The position numbers were made by a program, and so were the translations under genes. Source: Nissolia schottii (Eukaryota > Streptophyta > Magnoliopsida > Fabales > Fabaceae). From it: a stretch of DNA of 64,000 nt. Location: NCBI GenBank assembly GCA_003254905.1, contig QANU01016365.1, positions 190,401-254,400 of the forward strand, read 5' to 3'. Each line of letters begins with the position of its first letter. Positions within the stretch are counted from its first letter, which is position 1. Below are positions 1 through 11,371 of this stretch, piece after piece. A model generated the notes under the pieces. That model was not told the DNA's origin. It worked only from the letters and a program-made list of their open reading frames with translations, and did not search any database.

Positions 1-1221
1 CCGAAGTACGACCCAGCGGCGGGGTCTGCAGATAGGTCACCATAATTAGGGGTACTTGGAGTCATAAGCGAGTGGGGTGAGAACAAGTCGTCCTTAGTGG
101 GATTCCTAAGCCCTAACTATCGCTGCATTTCTCAGTTATAATCCAGGCCACGCAGGAGATCTCTAGGTGTTCATGCATACTAGACTCCCTACTGGTTATT
201 ATCATCTGTCCTAGTCCTGAGTAGCTTTATCTAGTTTATTAGGTGATTGGGTTCTCTAATCTTTGTATTACCTATGGATTCGTGCTTATTAACTTTACTC
301 GCTTGAGTCAGGGGATCTCTGATCCCATGTTTGCGTGGTCTATATCGTTTACCTAGGTTGTCTCGAGAGTTCTTTTGACGGTAACTTGTAGTACTTATAT
401 ACACACACACACACTTACATGCATACATCACATAAACATCATGCATGAGGGAACAGGGATCCTCTTACGCGCCGTGGCAACATCCTTCTCATTACTGGTA
501 GCCCGTCATATCTCCCATGTAGTCCGTTAGATTGTCATCCCCTTGCGGCTACAACCTACTGTTGTCTCCATATCGTGCTGATCCAGGTAGCATTTAGCCC
601 TAGGGGATCCTTCGCCTTTGACTGACGATGGGACAAAGATTCTACATGTAGAATGGTGAGGGGGTCACTAACTCCGGGAGGGGGCTAGCTTTGTCCACAG
701 CTCGGGGGGGACAATCACTCGTTCACTCTTTGGTCCACTGCTTTGGGGACAACTTTCTTTCGCCACGACTTTGGGGCGTATCTTTCTTTCTCTCTCGTTC
801 CTTTCTTGGTTTCTTTTCTCTAGTATTGGGTCGATGACCGCGCTCAGGTCTAGGCCTGCATTTCGTTATCGTAAAACCAGTCCATCTTGCTAGGCTGGCA
901 AGGGGCTTGTCATGCTTGATGTGCCAAGAGAGGGGAGTTTCCTATCATATTACTAGGTCCTTTCTTCAAGGTATACCAGACCCCCTGTGGCCAGAACCTT
1001 CTTAAGATATCATTATTCCTTACGTTTCAGTTATGCTCTTTAAACTTTAGGTGAGAATTCTCTAGTTATCTACGGTCGTCCTAAAACCTTAACGGCGACC
1101 GAGTCCTCATGATGCATGCTTTAATAAGTAAAACAAATTCATGGTTACTTTCATCCACACCCTTTAGGGTTTTTGTGCTTGTTGGAGCCTGTAGAAAAAT
1201 TGAAATCTCAAGTTCTTTAGT

Positions 1222-1474
1222 GGTCATTCGAATGACATAGCTTAGTCATTCGAATAACATGAAAACTTAGCTTTCCGGGTGTGAAAATTATCGGTCATTT
1301 GAATGACCAGGGTTAGGTCATTCGAATGACCTATCAAAATTGCTCCCTATTTGCAAAAATCAAGGGTCATTCAAATTACCATAACTGGGTCATTCGAATG
1401 ACCTTATGAAAATGCTCCAAGGTGAGTAGATTTCAAGGTCATTCGAATGACTTTGCTAGGTCATTTGAATGACC
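1222..1474. repeat. Array of eight GGTCATTCGAATGACC-like palindromes
   Basis: Eight copies begin near 1222, 1245, 1293, 1316, 1365, 1388, 1437 and 1459. The core TCATTCGAATGA is a perfect palindrome; variants carry one or two changes. The starts fall in four doublets 22-23 bp apart, repeated every 71-72 bp. Spacers between doublets share words such as AAAATTGCTCC and AAAATGCTCC, so the array is a diverged tandem repeat. Confidence 0.9.
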
Positions 1475-1933
1475 TTGCCTTTTACTCATTCACAGCGTTG
1501 TTTCGTGCGATTTTCTCATAGGTTTACTCAGAAGAACATTTGTATTTTTCACATGTTCCAACAATCACTATAACTTGTTTTTCTAACTCAAAAATACCTA
1601 AACTCATCTAGACATCACAACACACATATTTTCCACATAATCTCTATCACGTTTTATTTTCTTATGTTACACATATAAATAACATATATAAAATCACCAA
1701 GGAGCTGAGTAAGCTAGAGTTACCCACTTCCAAGCGTTTGCAAGTTGATGAAGGTGATGAGATGATTTTCCTATGAACGTTAGGCCTGACCTACTATTTT
1801 TCTGGTTTCTGCAGAGTAACGAAAGAGTGCACAAACAGAACAACAAAAATTTGAAAGGAAGAGGGAAGCAGCATTGAGGCCTCATGGCCTTATGCCTTAT
1901 TTATAAGCAATCAGAGTCACCGACTCTGTTTGC

Positions 1934-1936
<3 letters not shown>

Positions 1937-2001
<65 letters not shown>
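1937..2001. repeat. (TTA)n microsatellite
   Basis: About 21 uninterrupted TTA triplets inside the first LTR. The Ile-rich ORF across it is an artefact of the repeat. Confidence 0.95.
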
Positions 2002-2003
<2 letters not shown>

Positions 2004-2447
2004 ATAATATTTTTTTTCAAACTTGTCCCTACCTTCGTGGCAGGGGATGAGGACAAAAGAAAATCCCACCTGTACGTACTATATTTCGATCATGTTTGAT
2101 CGCATTTAGTCGGTAATCGGCCTGTACGGATATCCTAAAAATATTTCAAACATACCTCCGTGATCTACTAATTTTTTGGGTCCAAGTTTTATGTCAAGTA
2201 AGGGTATTCGTAAATTTCCTTCCATAAGAGTGCATTTTACGAGTACCCTGGACGCTTGCCGAAATTTTGGTTCGACCTAAAAAATTACCCCTGGAACTTG
2301 TGAAGTTTCGCGGGCTTGCGAAGCCATTATTTGGACGGGTAACTTTCGGAAATAACTTAGTAGGTTTATTTTATTTTTCCCGTCTCAATAATTGGTTTGT
2401 TTTTATTAATTGCGTGAAATTCTTCCTAAGGAAAATAGGATGTTACA

Positions 2448-2920
2448 GTGGGCTTGTGCTAGCCCCATTATTTTTTCAAATTTATTTTTAACAAAAAAAA
2501 TTTTCAATTTTTTTTTTCAAAAAGTCATAGTAAGTCAATAGTATCAATCAAAGCAAAAAAAAAAAAATCAATAAGGGGGCGGCCCATGGGCTGTTTTGGT
2601 TCCATGAGGCGCGTGAGTTGGTAACGTCAACCCCGATTCATTGCCTAACCATAACTCACATAAAAGCAAAAAAACAAAAATTAAATTGGAGCTCGATCCA
2701 TGTGCTAATTTTGGTCTCATGGGCTAATTTTGGTCTCATGGGCCACGTTGGCCCAAGTCGGCCAGCAACATCGACTCAATTTATTGGACAACCTTATCAC
2801 ACATAAAAGCAAAAAAATAAAAAATCAAAGTGGGGGGTCGATCTGATTCATTAGCTAACATTAGCACACATAAAAAAAAATTATGCGAGGGCCTGGCCAA
2901 CAGGTAATTTTGATGTATAA
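2448..2920. repeat. Degenerate tandem repeat next to LTR
   Basis: Three diverged copies of a unit containing GATTCATT...CACATAAAAGCAAAAAAA and a following GTCGATC word lie near 2634-2700, 2772-2835 and 2848-2885. A shorter duplication (GCTAATTTTGGTCTCATGGG) occurs twice back to back near 2703-2744. No gene is seen. Confidence 0.6.
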
Positions 2921-3708
2921 GGACTCATTTGGAAGACTTGATGTTATAAGGCCTGGTTGTATAAAGCTTGATTATATAAGGTTTGATTAATTTTTAATAC
3001 TATGCAGTGTTTGATATGTTCAGTGTATAAGATGTTGTGTTGTGTTATATTATATCTTCGTTAGTCTACAAATAATTTTAGTTTTAAAAATATATGTGAT
3101 CAAAATTAAAATAATTATAAAATATTAAATTTATTAATTATGAAATTATAAATTTAAAATAATTATTTTAAATATCATTATTTTAAAAGAATTATTATGT
3201 ATAATTATATGTATATTAACTATTCGTTAATTTATTCCATAAAAAAAGTATTCATTAATTTATTGTAATAATTAATGAATTCTTTCGTTAATTAATATTT
3301 ATTTTTATATTAAATATAATTTATTTAAAAATAGACATCTATTAATAAATACTATTATAATTTAATCAACTAATTAGTTATCCGAATTTTATTTATTTTA
3401 TATATTAAATTCTTTATTAATATTGTTCATTTTTATTTTTATTAATTATTTAATATTTTATTATTTTTCTATTATTTATTTTTGTATAATAAAATAAAAT
3501 AACTAAAAGAGACTTTATACGTCAAAAACTAATCAGGTCTTATCATGTCTCCCTAGGCAGAATAAAGTTATCCATTATTTTGATGTAATAAGGGGATCCT
3601 AATGGATAAGTTTACACAATATGCTGGTCGCACCAACCAACTGATAAGGTCGTTAGGTGTTGTAGTAACTTATCCTACTCTACCTTATATAGTTCGTCAA
3701 ATAGGCCC
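2921..3708. mobile_element. PIF/Harbinger (Tourist)-like non-autonomous element
   Basis: The left end GGACTCATTTGGAAGACTT and the reverse complement of the right end GGGCCTATTTGACGAACT form imperfect terminal inverted repeats. The element is flanked on both sides by TAA (2918-2920 and 3709-3711), the three-base target duplication typical of this superfamily. The 788-bp interior is very AT-rich with no transposase. Confidence 0.65.
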
Positions 3709-3711
3709 TAA

Positions 3712-4750
3712 GAGTTAATTATTGTATAAGCTAATACTACAATTAGGACTAAATTTTTATGAGCTTAATTCCTATGCACTAATAAAAAAAAATTTACACT
3801 GCTATCCAAACAAATCATTTCATATACTTGAATTTTTAAGTGATAAACGAGAAAATCAAATATTTTTGATTATGTGGTAATATTTAGTTAAATGACAATG
3901 TAAACAAGATTTACACCATAACAATTAAACTCAATATTTATTTACTCTAAGATTTTATCCAAATTTTTTGTTCCCCCAAATACTCCACTTTTGGCAAGGA
4001 AAAAAAAATTGTTTCATCTATTACATGGCTAGATAAAGTGAGGATCTCATTTTATTGATCCAAAAATAAAACTCTCATTTTAATCTTTGTTCACAAAATG
4101 ATAAATGAATCCCATTTTTGTTTTATTAATCTAATGATCCAACATGTTACTTTACCTTCTAAAATAAAATCTTATTTCACTCATTTTTTCAACATCCACA
4201 TTTGTTCAATGATGGATTCTCATGTGTCTACATGGGTAATTATTCCTCCTTACTCAATTTGTTCTTTGAATTTTATCATCGTTTAATGATCTAATGTTGT
4301 ATATTGATGAAATGAAGACAAAGTTCGATTAGTTTAATTTTAAAAATTATTAAAAATGAACAATTTTAGTAAAGAAAGATAAATACCATGCAAAGCACTA
4401 GAAAAATCATCAACCTTTTACAAGTTGAATATTTCAATGATTTGATTAGTAAAAAAATTGTCATCATTATATGAAATATAAAATGATGACAAATGTCAAT
4501 CAATTTAATTTTAAAAATCATTAAAGATGAACAAATTACTTTGCCCATCACTTGAGAAACCACCTTGATCAAGAGAAATTTGTGTATGCTCTTACAAAAC
4601 ATTTAATGTGTGCTCTAAAAGCACTATGAACCACTCGTTTCTTAGTTTTTATATATTTTTCAAATATTTTAAATCAAAAATAAATTGTTGATAATATTTA
4701 TTATAATAATATAATATTATTAATAAAGAGATTTACAATATATTTATTTA
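3712..4750. other. AT-rich intergenic DNA with a faint MITE-like repeat
   Basis: No gene is seen. A direct repeat of about 40 bp (TTTAATTTTAAAAATTATTAAA type) occurs near 4332 and 4500 within a weakly palindromic stretch at about 4170-4540. It resembles the foldback at 23.29-23.66 kb. Confidence 0.4.
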
Positions 4751-4912
4751 GAAAAGCCATCCTATCAGACACCAGGTCAGGTCAGACTTTTAAAACAGAC
4801 AAGGTCAGGCCGAAAAAAAAGGCCTTTAACAGGTAATAGGTCACACTCAGGCAAAAAATTTATGATACATGCCTGCCTTTTTTAGTTCTTGGTTTGACCT
4901 ATTCACACCCCT
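4751..4912. mobile_element. Right end of a hAT-like element, left end not found
   Basis: GGTCAGGTCAG-rich sequence ends in GACCTATTCACACCCCTA, whose complement TAGGGGTGTGAATAGGTC matches the TAGGGGTG terminus of the hAT-like elements at 20.98, 52.26 and 56.89 kb. No matching left end or target duplication was recognised. Confidence 0.4.
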
Positions 4913-4949
4913 AATATAATCTATAAGGTTGAGTAAGGGTAAAACTTTT

Positions 4950-5425
4950 TTTTGGTCTCATAATTATACCTCATTATTCACTTTGGTCTCATACTTTTAA
5001 AAATGTTCAATTTAGTCATGTATTTATTAACTGTCATTAAATTTGACCACATGTTAGTCTCCTAATTATCTCAACAATGAATGATGTTGATGTAACAATA
5101 AACAAACTAAAATGAAAAAAAAAAAAGGAAATTCAGATGTCAAAACGACGTCGCTTTGATGTAAAATAAATAAAAAAAAAAAAGTTTGCTGCAGTTAATG
5201 TTAAAAAGAAAAGAAAGAAAATTTCAGATGCCAAAACAACACTGTTTTAAATCCTTCAACGAACACATTAGCATCATTAACTACCACGTTATCATATGTT
5301 AGTGAGATAATTAAAAGACTAATGAAAGACAAAATTAACCAACGTTTTAAACACAGAACTAAATAAAATATTTTTTAAAATATGGAACCAAAGTTAAAAT
5401 TTATATATAATTACGCAAGCAAAAG
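4950..5425. mobile_element. Foldback (MITE-like) element
   Basis: Sequence near 4978-5090 (ACTTTGGTCTCATACTTTTA...) reappears in reverse complement near 5290-5420. The loop holds two degenerate copies of a segment with CAAAACGACGTCGCTTTG (5141) and CCAAAACAACACTGTTTT (about 5232). No ORF. Confidence 0.55.
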
Positions 5426-5579
5426 AGAATTTTTATTGATGGAATAAAAAAAAAACTACTCTACAAGACTTTCATTTTCATTCTCATATTAAACACACCT
5501 TAACTATAACTATGTGTTAACATTTTTGAGGAAATGTTAATTTTTATCCCTAAAATTACACATCAAATCACTTAAGTTT

Positions 5580-6185
5580 AGAGATTAAAAAATTAATTTT
5601 TGTCTTAAGGTTTTGGTCTCCGATAAATTTTTAAGATTTGACTTAGATCCTTAAAAAATTAGTTTTTTGAGTTTGGTCCAAACATATCATAAATTACTTG
5701 GTTTTAGTCTCTCACATTAGTGAGACTATGTTAATTGTTAACAAGGTTAATAAAGTGTCACGTCAGCATTGTCATGTAAGCAAAATAAACATACAACCTA
5801 TAACCTAGCTCACCCACTATTTGACCTAAATTTGTCCCTAAATCATGACTCAACCCCACTCAAAATTGGAATAAATCGTGGGTTATGAGCATGTTTGGAT
5901 CGGGATATTGGTCAGGTGGATTTATTTTACTCACATGACATTGATGATGTAACATTTTACTAGCCACGTTAGTAGTTAATAGAGTTTTATTAATGATATG
6001 GACTACAACCACAAAGACTCACTAATAACAAAGACTAAAAGTATATAAATTATGATATGTTTGGACCAAAACTAAAAACATAATTTTTTTAAAAACCTAA
6101 ACCAAATTTTAGACATTTGTCAAAAATCCAAAACTTATTTAAATCTTAATTTTTTTAATCATTAAAATCACAAAATTTGAGTGAA
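5580..6185. mobile_element. Long inverted-repeat (foldback) element
   Basis: Left arm at about 5580-5790 and right arm at about 5930-6185 are diverged reverse complements. The clearest shared block is GTTTGGTCCAAACATATCATAA at about 5670-5690 and its complement near 6050-6070. The loop of about 140 bp has no ORF. Probably a MULE-type MITE, but the ends were not resolved. Confidence 0.6.
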
Positions 6186-6890
6186 TTTAATTCTTATAAT
6201 AAAAATAATACAATTAGTCCACCAATTTTAAAAAATTTTAGTAGAAAAGTAGTCCATAAAAATAACATTACTTCAAATTTAAGGATTAATTTAATTTGAT
6301 GAAGTGTATTCAAGTGATTAATTTGATTCATTTATATTTCAATATCTAACTTAACTCATATTTTTCAATTCCAAGAATAAAAGGCTAATTTCTTAGTTTT
6401 AGAGGCCAAAAACACTCACATGTGCATAATTAAGGATTAAATTATTTAATTTTAATCCAACATTTTTCAGTTTCATACTAGAAAATAAGGATTAAGGATG
6501 ATTGAGATTCATCATGGGATGGAATGCGGACAAGAAAGTACACGAGGACCTTTCCAAATCAGAGACCTAAGAGAGTGACCGAAATACGAGTGAGGTAAGG
6601 TGCCCCTATGGCTCATTATATTCTCTGCTCCTACTTGCTACTTGCCACATGTGGTCTCACACACTGGTTTTGCAAGCTGGTTTTTTGTTTTTTCTTGTAC
6701 TGGTATTTAGTCGTAAAATTGATTAATTCGATTTTGGATAATGGATATTATAACCATTTCTTTCGATACAAATTTTTCTCTCCTTGAATTTAAACTCTTT
6801 AATAAGAAGGACGGACTTACCCACGATTAAGTGTGCAAAATGATTTAGAATATATAGAAAAAAATGTTACTTAGAATAAAAACATTCTAA
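6186..6890. other. Intergenic, nothing recognised
   Basis: AT-rich DNA with short matches to the foldback arms up to about 6430. No ORF or RNA gene recognised. Confidence 0.5.
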
Positions 6891-7390
6891 AGGTGCACGT
6901 TTTGGGCTTGAAAGACCCGTAGAAAGTTTCTGTTACTCATTACAGCTGGCTAGCCATTCTCATCCGTACACCAAAATTCAGTGTAATATCATTTATAATT
7001 TAAAATTATTTTTGATGTAATCAATATATTTTTTATCCAATAAATTAATTGTATAATTTTATAATATATACATATTAATTAATTTTAAAAATAGTTAAAT
7101 TATTTTAATAATATAACTAGGGAAAAAAAGCGTTTTAAGTCCTTATTTCTTAGTTGCACGATTTCGGCTTGAAGAAAGATCCACACAAAGTTTCTGTCAC
7201 TTATTATAGCTGGTTGGCCATTTTCTTCCATACACCAAAATTCAGTGTTAATATCATTTATAATTTAGGATTAATTGTGATATATTATGAATATAAATTT
7301 TTTACTTCATTAATTAATCATATAATTTTATAATATATATTTTAATTATTTATTAAAAGGGTTAAATTATTTAATAATATATATAGTTAT
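6890..7390. repeat. Tandem duplication, two diverged copies of about 240 bp
   Basis: Copy one (about 6890-7122) and copy two (about 7148-7385) share blocks such as AAGTTTCTGT, CATACACCAAAATTCAGTGT and ATATCATTTATAATTTA at a constant offset of about 260 bp. Non-coding. Confidence 0.75.
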
Positions 7391-7741
7391 ATAATTGAAT
7401 ATAAGTATAAATATTTTATGTTGATGGTGCATTAAATCTTTATATTTTATATTAAATTATTCGATCATTTTGGGTGAAATTAGGGTATCTACCGTCAACA
7501 GTATGTAAAAATAGTGGCTTGCTTTCTTATTTTCAGCATAGAGGGAATAAGATTTCTCAATCACTTGTGAACTTTATTCAATGGCTTTAAATATGGTTGA
7601 AGTGATATATTTCACAAGTTTTGTTAAAGTTGGTGCACATATTAATGTGCACATTCAAACTTTGTTGTACTGCTAGGTGAAATCATAAAATGATTTCATA
7701 TGAAAATTATTTATGTGTGAAGAAGATTCTTTCTCTGACCT
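7391..7741. other. Intergenic, possible broken LTR
   Basis: No gene. Sequence style resembles degraded LTR DNA preceding the next element. Confidence 0.3.
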
Positions 7742-8996
7742 TGATGACTAGGTTTTGATAAAGACAACACACATCAACAAAAAGCAAGAAAAAGACAAAG
7801 ACACAATCGAAGAACTGCAAAGCTCAACCGTTCAACATATTAAAGGTTCAACTGTTTTTACCTTAGAGTCTAATAGTTAGCACTTGTTGACTCATTAGGT
7901 TTTTAATCTAACAAGTCTAACACTTTTCCTAACACCCTAAAATCAATTAGCAACACTTTTCTAGGGTTTGCAACACTTGGAAAACATTTTCTACAAGTGT
8001 AATCGATTACCCACTTGATGTAATCGATTACCATCATCACAAATTTGAAAATATGTCATTTTCTATGTGAGTAATTGATTACTAATTCGATGTAATTGAT
8101 TACCACCTCATAAATTTTCAAAATTGGCAATTGTTGTGTGTGTAATCGATTACACACTAGTGGTAATCGATTACCACCACACAAAATTTGAAAATTGGCA
8201 ATGGTTATAGGTGTAATCGATTACTTCACTTGGTTAATAGATTACCTGCAGGAACTGGTGTGTGTTTTTTTCATGAAACAATGCGTTGTTTGGCATTTGG
8301 AAGCCATGACAATGGTTCATGAAGAGGCACCTATACCTATATAAGTGCCAAACTCGTGCAAACCAAAACATAACTCCAGAACTCCATTCTTTTATCATCA
8401 ACTACAAAGTTCTGATCAATTTTCAAGTTTATTGTCAATCCAAAACTCAGAAAGCCTTTGAGCCTTAACTGTTATATCATTTGTACTTTCTATTTAGGAA
8501 AACTTCCAACCTTGAATTTAGGATTGGCAAAGCCATTGTATTACTTCTTCAACAATTGTGAATCAATTGTGGCACCGTACTGTTTGGTGTGGTTTTGTAA
8601 ACAGCGTAGTGTTTGGTGGGGGCATTGTGTAACCAGGGGAACAAGTTTGTTCTCTTGAAGTTGTCGGTGTAAGTGCCTCGGTTGTGAGGTTGTACACAAC
8701 ACAAGATTACATAGTGGAAAAATCTCTGAATCAGAACAGGGGACTGGACGTAGCCTTCGGTGGTTGAAGGTGAACCAGGATAAATCTCTTGGTGTGATTT
8801 TCTCTATCCCTACACTCTTTACTTACAACAATTTATCTTTCCGCTGCATTATCAATCTTAACCAATTTGATTATTGCTGTTTATTGGGTTAAAGTTTCAG
8901 AGTTAGGGTTTCAAACCATTTCCTTTCACAAAGAACCAAAATCAAGAAAAATTTAGTGAAACCTAATTCACCCCCTCTTAGGTTGCTATCTGTAGT
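7742..8996 (+). mobile_element. LTR-like region with TATA box and TAATCGATTA array
   Basis: It starts near TGATGACTAGGTTTTGATAA. A TATA-like box (CTATATAAGTGCC) lies near 8337 on the + strand, and the palindrome array is upstream of it, in the U3 position. The 3' part has GGACTGGACGTAGCC (about 8741), then AACCTAATTCACCCCCTCTTAGG (about 8960), words I associate with Ty1-copia LTR ends in legumes. No 5-bp target duplication was found, so exact ends are uncertain. Confidence 0.55.
7997..8246. repeat. Array of eight TGTAATCGATTAC-like palindromes
   Basis: Copies start near 7997, 8017, 8069, 8089, 8140, 8161, 8210 and 8231. The core TAATCGATTA is a perfect palindrome. Copies form four doublets 20-21 bp apart with a period of 71-72 bp; spacers share CAAATTTGAAAAT and AAAATTGGCAAT, marking a diverged tandem repeat. 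Confidence 0.9.
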
Positions 8997-9228
8997 TACA
9001 TTATGTGCAAAAAGCTCTATACATAGAGTTCAAGTGCTTGACTCATAATACACCTTCATGTTTTAGTTCTAGACCATTTGCTACCATAGACTTCTTTGTA
9101 TTGAGTTATACACGGATGAGAAAATATTGTGAGGTATTTTGGGTTATTTGGGGTTAGGGTTTGAGTGAAGTGTGATCACTTTTGTATTTCCATCATATTT
9201 ATTTAGTGAAATATTTGTTCATTGCCTT
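8997..9228 (+). mobile_element. Part of a Ty1-copia LTR/leader, left of the nested solo LTR
   Basis: When the solo LTR at 9229-10838 and one target copy are removed, this DNA joins 10844 onward, giving a continuous leader that runs into the gag relic at 11013. Assignment is by that continuity. Confidence 0.5.
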
Positions 9229-10838
9229 TGTTGAAAGCTTTTCTCGCAATGGTTTGCACTCTCGTTTATTTAATATATCTTCTTCTCTACAGCTTTCAGA
9301 TTCTCAAGGAATCCAATTGCAATATAGTCGGGTATAGTCGTATCCACAGGGATTGTTGTTTTTAAAACAGTCGTCTTTGAATTGTGCTACTTTAAGCTAT
9401 AGGAAGTGGTTTGGTTTTTGTTGAATAAATTAGCAACGGACAAATTACAGATAAAGTATAAAAACAATAGTGGTGTTAAGTTTTAGTCTAGTGAAGAAAG
9501 GTGTTGGGATTTGAATGGCAATATTACCTCAATGCAACCATTAACCTAGTAAATATGATCTATGAGTCCTTGATTTTATCGCCACCAGTTCTTAACTTAA
9601 TCATCTTTCTCAAGCATATTAAGATCACTTGGGTTCCTTTATTACGTTGTCAATTTCTTGCATAAACTTAACAAAGTAACTCGACGTTAATTCGAATATT
9701 AAAACGACTAATTCTTTGTTTCAGTTACGACAACTAATAACTAGATGAATTGATCTAGGTTAGACTCAAATGATTGTAACTTTCGTTTGCAATCTTTAAG
9801 CATAGAATCAAGCTTAGCATAACAATATTGATCTCAACTTGGTTATAAATTAATTAGTATAACTTCCGTCCATACAAGTAAGTCTCAAATCAAGAATCAA
9901 AGCACTAAACAAAAGCTAGCATTAAGGATAAGATCAATCATTAAAACCATAAGACATCATAGAATCATAAACGTAAGTTAAAATGGATACATTTAAGAAA
10001 TAAAGCACATCAAATCCCAACAATAAAGAAAGTTAGCTATCCATGGTTATGGATAGGTTACAAGCTTACAAGGATTCAGAGCAATGGTAGGTTGAAGAGT
10101 AGTGGTGGGTTGCTTCCACACTTCCACCACGATCTACAACTGTTGATAATTTCGGCAGCACTTCCCCTTAAGGAATTCTCTAAATCCTAACTTTCTTCCT
10201 AAACCTAACTTAAGGAAATATGGAAATGATGTAAAATGGGAGCAAGGGTAGTGAATGGGTGGAATGGGATGGGCTGCAGGGGTGCCCTTTATTTATAGGC
10301 CTCGGATTGGCACCTCCGCTCAGCTCACAGGTACCACCGCTCAGTAGTGTAATGATGACATCGCTGAGCGGTAAAGGGTTATCGCTTAGCGGTGTCTCTA
10401 GGGAACTGCTAGTGGCTGATCTTCTGACAGATTCCCCGGCGGCTTGACAGCTGGTGGCGGCTCGCTCTAGCTGGCCTCATAAATGCGGCAGCTGCAAGTG
10501 GCTTTGGCAGGTACAATCGCTCAGCAGTTTTGACTTAATCGCTGAGCGGCGAGGATTAGTACCGTTGAGCGATGGGGATGGTTCTGCTGAGCGCTTTGCC
10601 TTTTTCTGAACTTTGTCTTCTTGTGTTGTTCATTGTAACAATTGCATGGTATTTTCCTATTCTTGCATTTCCTCTTGTTTCTCTGCAATAATTACAAAAA
10701 AATCAAGCCATTTAACTCCTGCCTAATCCATCTTATAAAACTTGTGTAGAATGGAAATATTTTAACAGTTTTGTATAGATTGAAGACAGATAAGTGCCAA
10801 TTATATTCTTCCAATTTACCACAATTTAGCACTTATCA
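9229..10838 (-). mobile_element. Solo LTR, Ty3/gypsy-type, with perfect 5-bp target duplication
   Basis: The + strand runs TGTTGAAAGC...GCACTTATCA and is flanked by GCCTT at 9224-9228 and 10839-10843. The minus strand starts TGATAAGTGC, has a TATA-like box (CCTATAAATAAAGG, about 10288-10301) and near its 3' end carries ATCCCTGTGGATACGACTA (about 9333-9352), a phrase typical of Athila/Tat-type plant LTRs. It is 1610 bp with no internal domain, hence a solo LTR. It is inserted in a Ty1-copia element. It holds a palindrome cluster at 10316-10594. Confidence 0.85.
10316..10594. repeat. Cluster of CGCTGAGCG / CGCTCAGCG near-palindromes
   Basis: Eight copies start near 10316, 10337, 10361, 10382 and 10518, 10540, 10562, 10584, mostly 20-25 bp apart in two groups of four. 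Consensus is close to TCGCTGAGCGGT and its complement. It lies just upstream of the minus-strand TATA box of the solo LTR. Confidence 0.85.
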
Positions 10839-10843
10839 GCCTT

Positions 10844-11012
10844 TGCACGTGGATGTAGGCTTTAAGCAGAACCATGTTAAATTCTCTTGTGTCTTTTGTT
10901 ATTTTTTTGCATATTTATTTTTGTTCTACTTTATTTTGTGCCTTTTTGGGACTTCTCCATATCGTAACAATTGTGTTAGAGGTCTAGTGTTCTAAGCTAA
11001 ATTTGTTTGACG
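10844..11012 (+). mobile_element. Ty1-copia LTR/leader segment
   Basis: Contains ACGTGGATGTAGGCTTTAAG and a T-rich tract leading to the gag start, in the position of R-U5 and leader. Confidence 0.5.
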
Positions 11013-11335
11013 ATGTCATCCATAAAGTTTGATATTCAACTATTCGGTGGTCACATCAACTTTGGTATGTGGAAGGTCCGTATGATGACTATCCTTGTAC
11101 AACAAGGTGTGAAAGTTTAACTTTCTGGAATAGATAAGAAATCTGACACAATGAAGGATTCAAAGTGGAAAGATATTAACCAGAAAGCTCTTTCCAGAGT
11201 TTCCACTATTCAATTATGCATTACAAACGATGTTTTGCAAAAGGTCCTTTAAGAGAAAACAACAACCTTGCTATGGACCAAGTTGGAGTCATTGTATATG
11301 ACTAAGATAATAGCCAACCATCTCAGTGTATTATA
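11013..11335 (+). pseudogene. Ty1-copia gag, broken fragment
   Basis: Reading from the ATG at 11013, the translation begins MSSIKFDIQLFGG and continues with a GMWKVRM block and a later LESLYMTK block, the pattern of the N-terminal part of Ty1-copia Gag. Two in-frame stops (about 11118 and 11250) break it. The reading stops abruptly at a CA/TA microsatellite near 11336, after which unrelated LTR sequence begins. It is the inner remainder of the element that received the solo LTR just upstream. Non-functional. Confidence 0.8.

Positions 11336-11371
<36 letters not shown>

Larger units (their letters stand above)
1..2447 (-). mobile_element. LTR of a Ty3/gypsy-type retrotransposon, left end outside window
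   Basis: The + strand ends in TGTTACA at 2441-2447, so the minus strand begins TGTAACATCC, a common start for plant Ty3/gypsy LTRs. A TATA-like box (TTATAAATAAGG) reads on the minus strand near 1895-1908. A conserved block of the minus strand (GAAGTGGGTAACTCTAGC, near 1713-1732) recurs in the LTR-like regions near 15.3 kb and 32.6 kb. The first 400 bases resemble 13.66-14.0 kb (LTR-like in the same orientation). It contains the palindrome array at 1222-1474 and an ATT microsatellite. No coding capacity is seen. Family assignment is inference; the missing end prevents a target-duplication test. Confidence 0.6.

Noticed and set aside
1884-2099. 71-residue frame rich in Ile
   Set aside because: It translates the TTA microsatellite; no domain and no support.
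7742-8996. Second solo LTR with target duplication
   Set aside because: GACCT precedes the presumed start but no matching five bases follow any plausible end.
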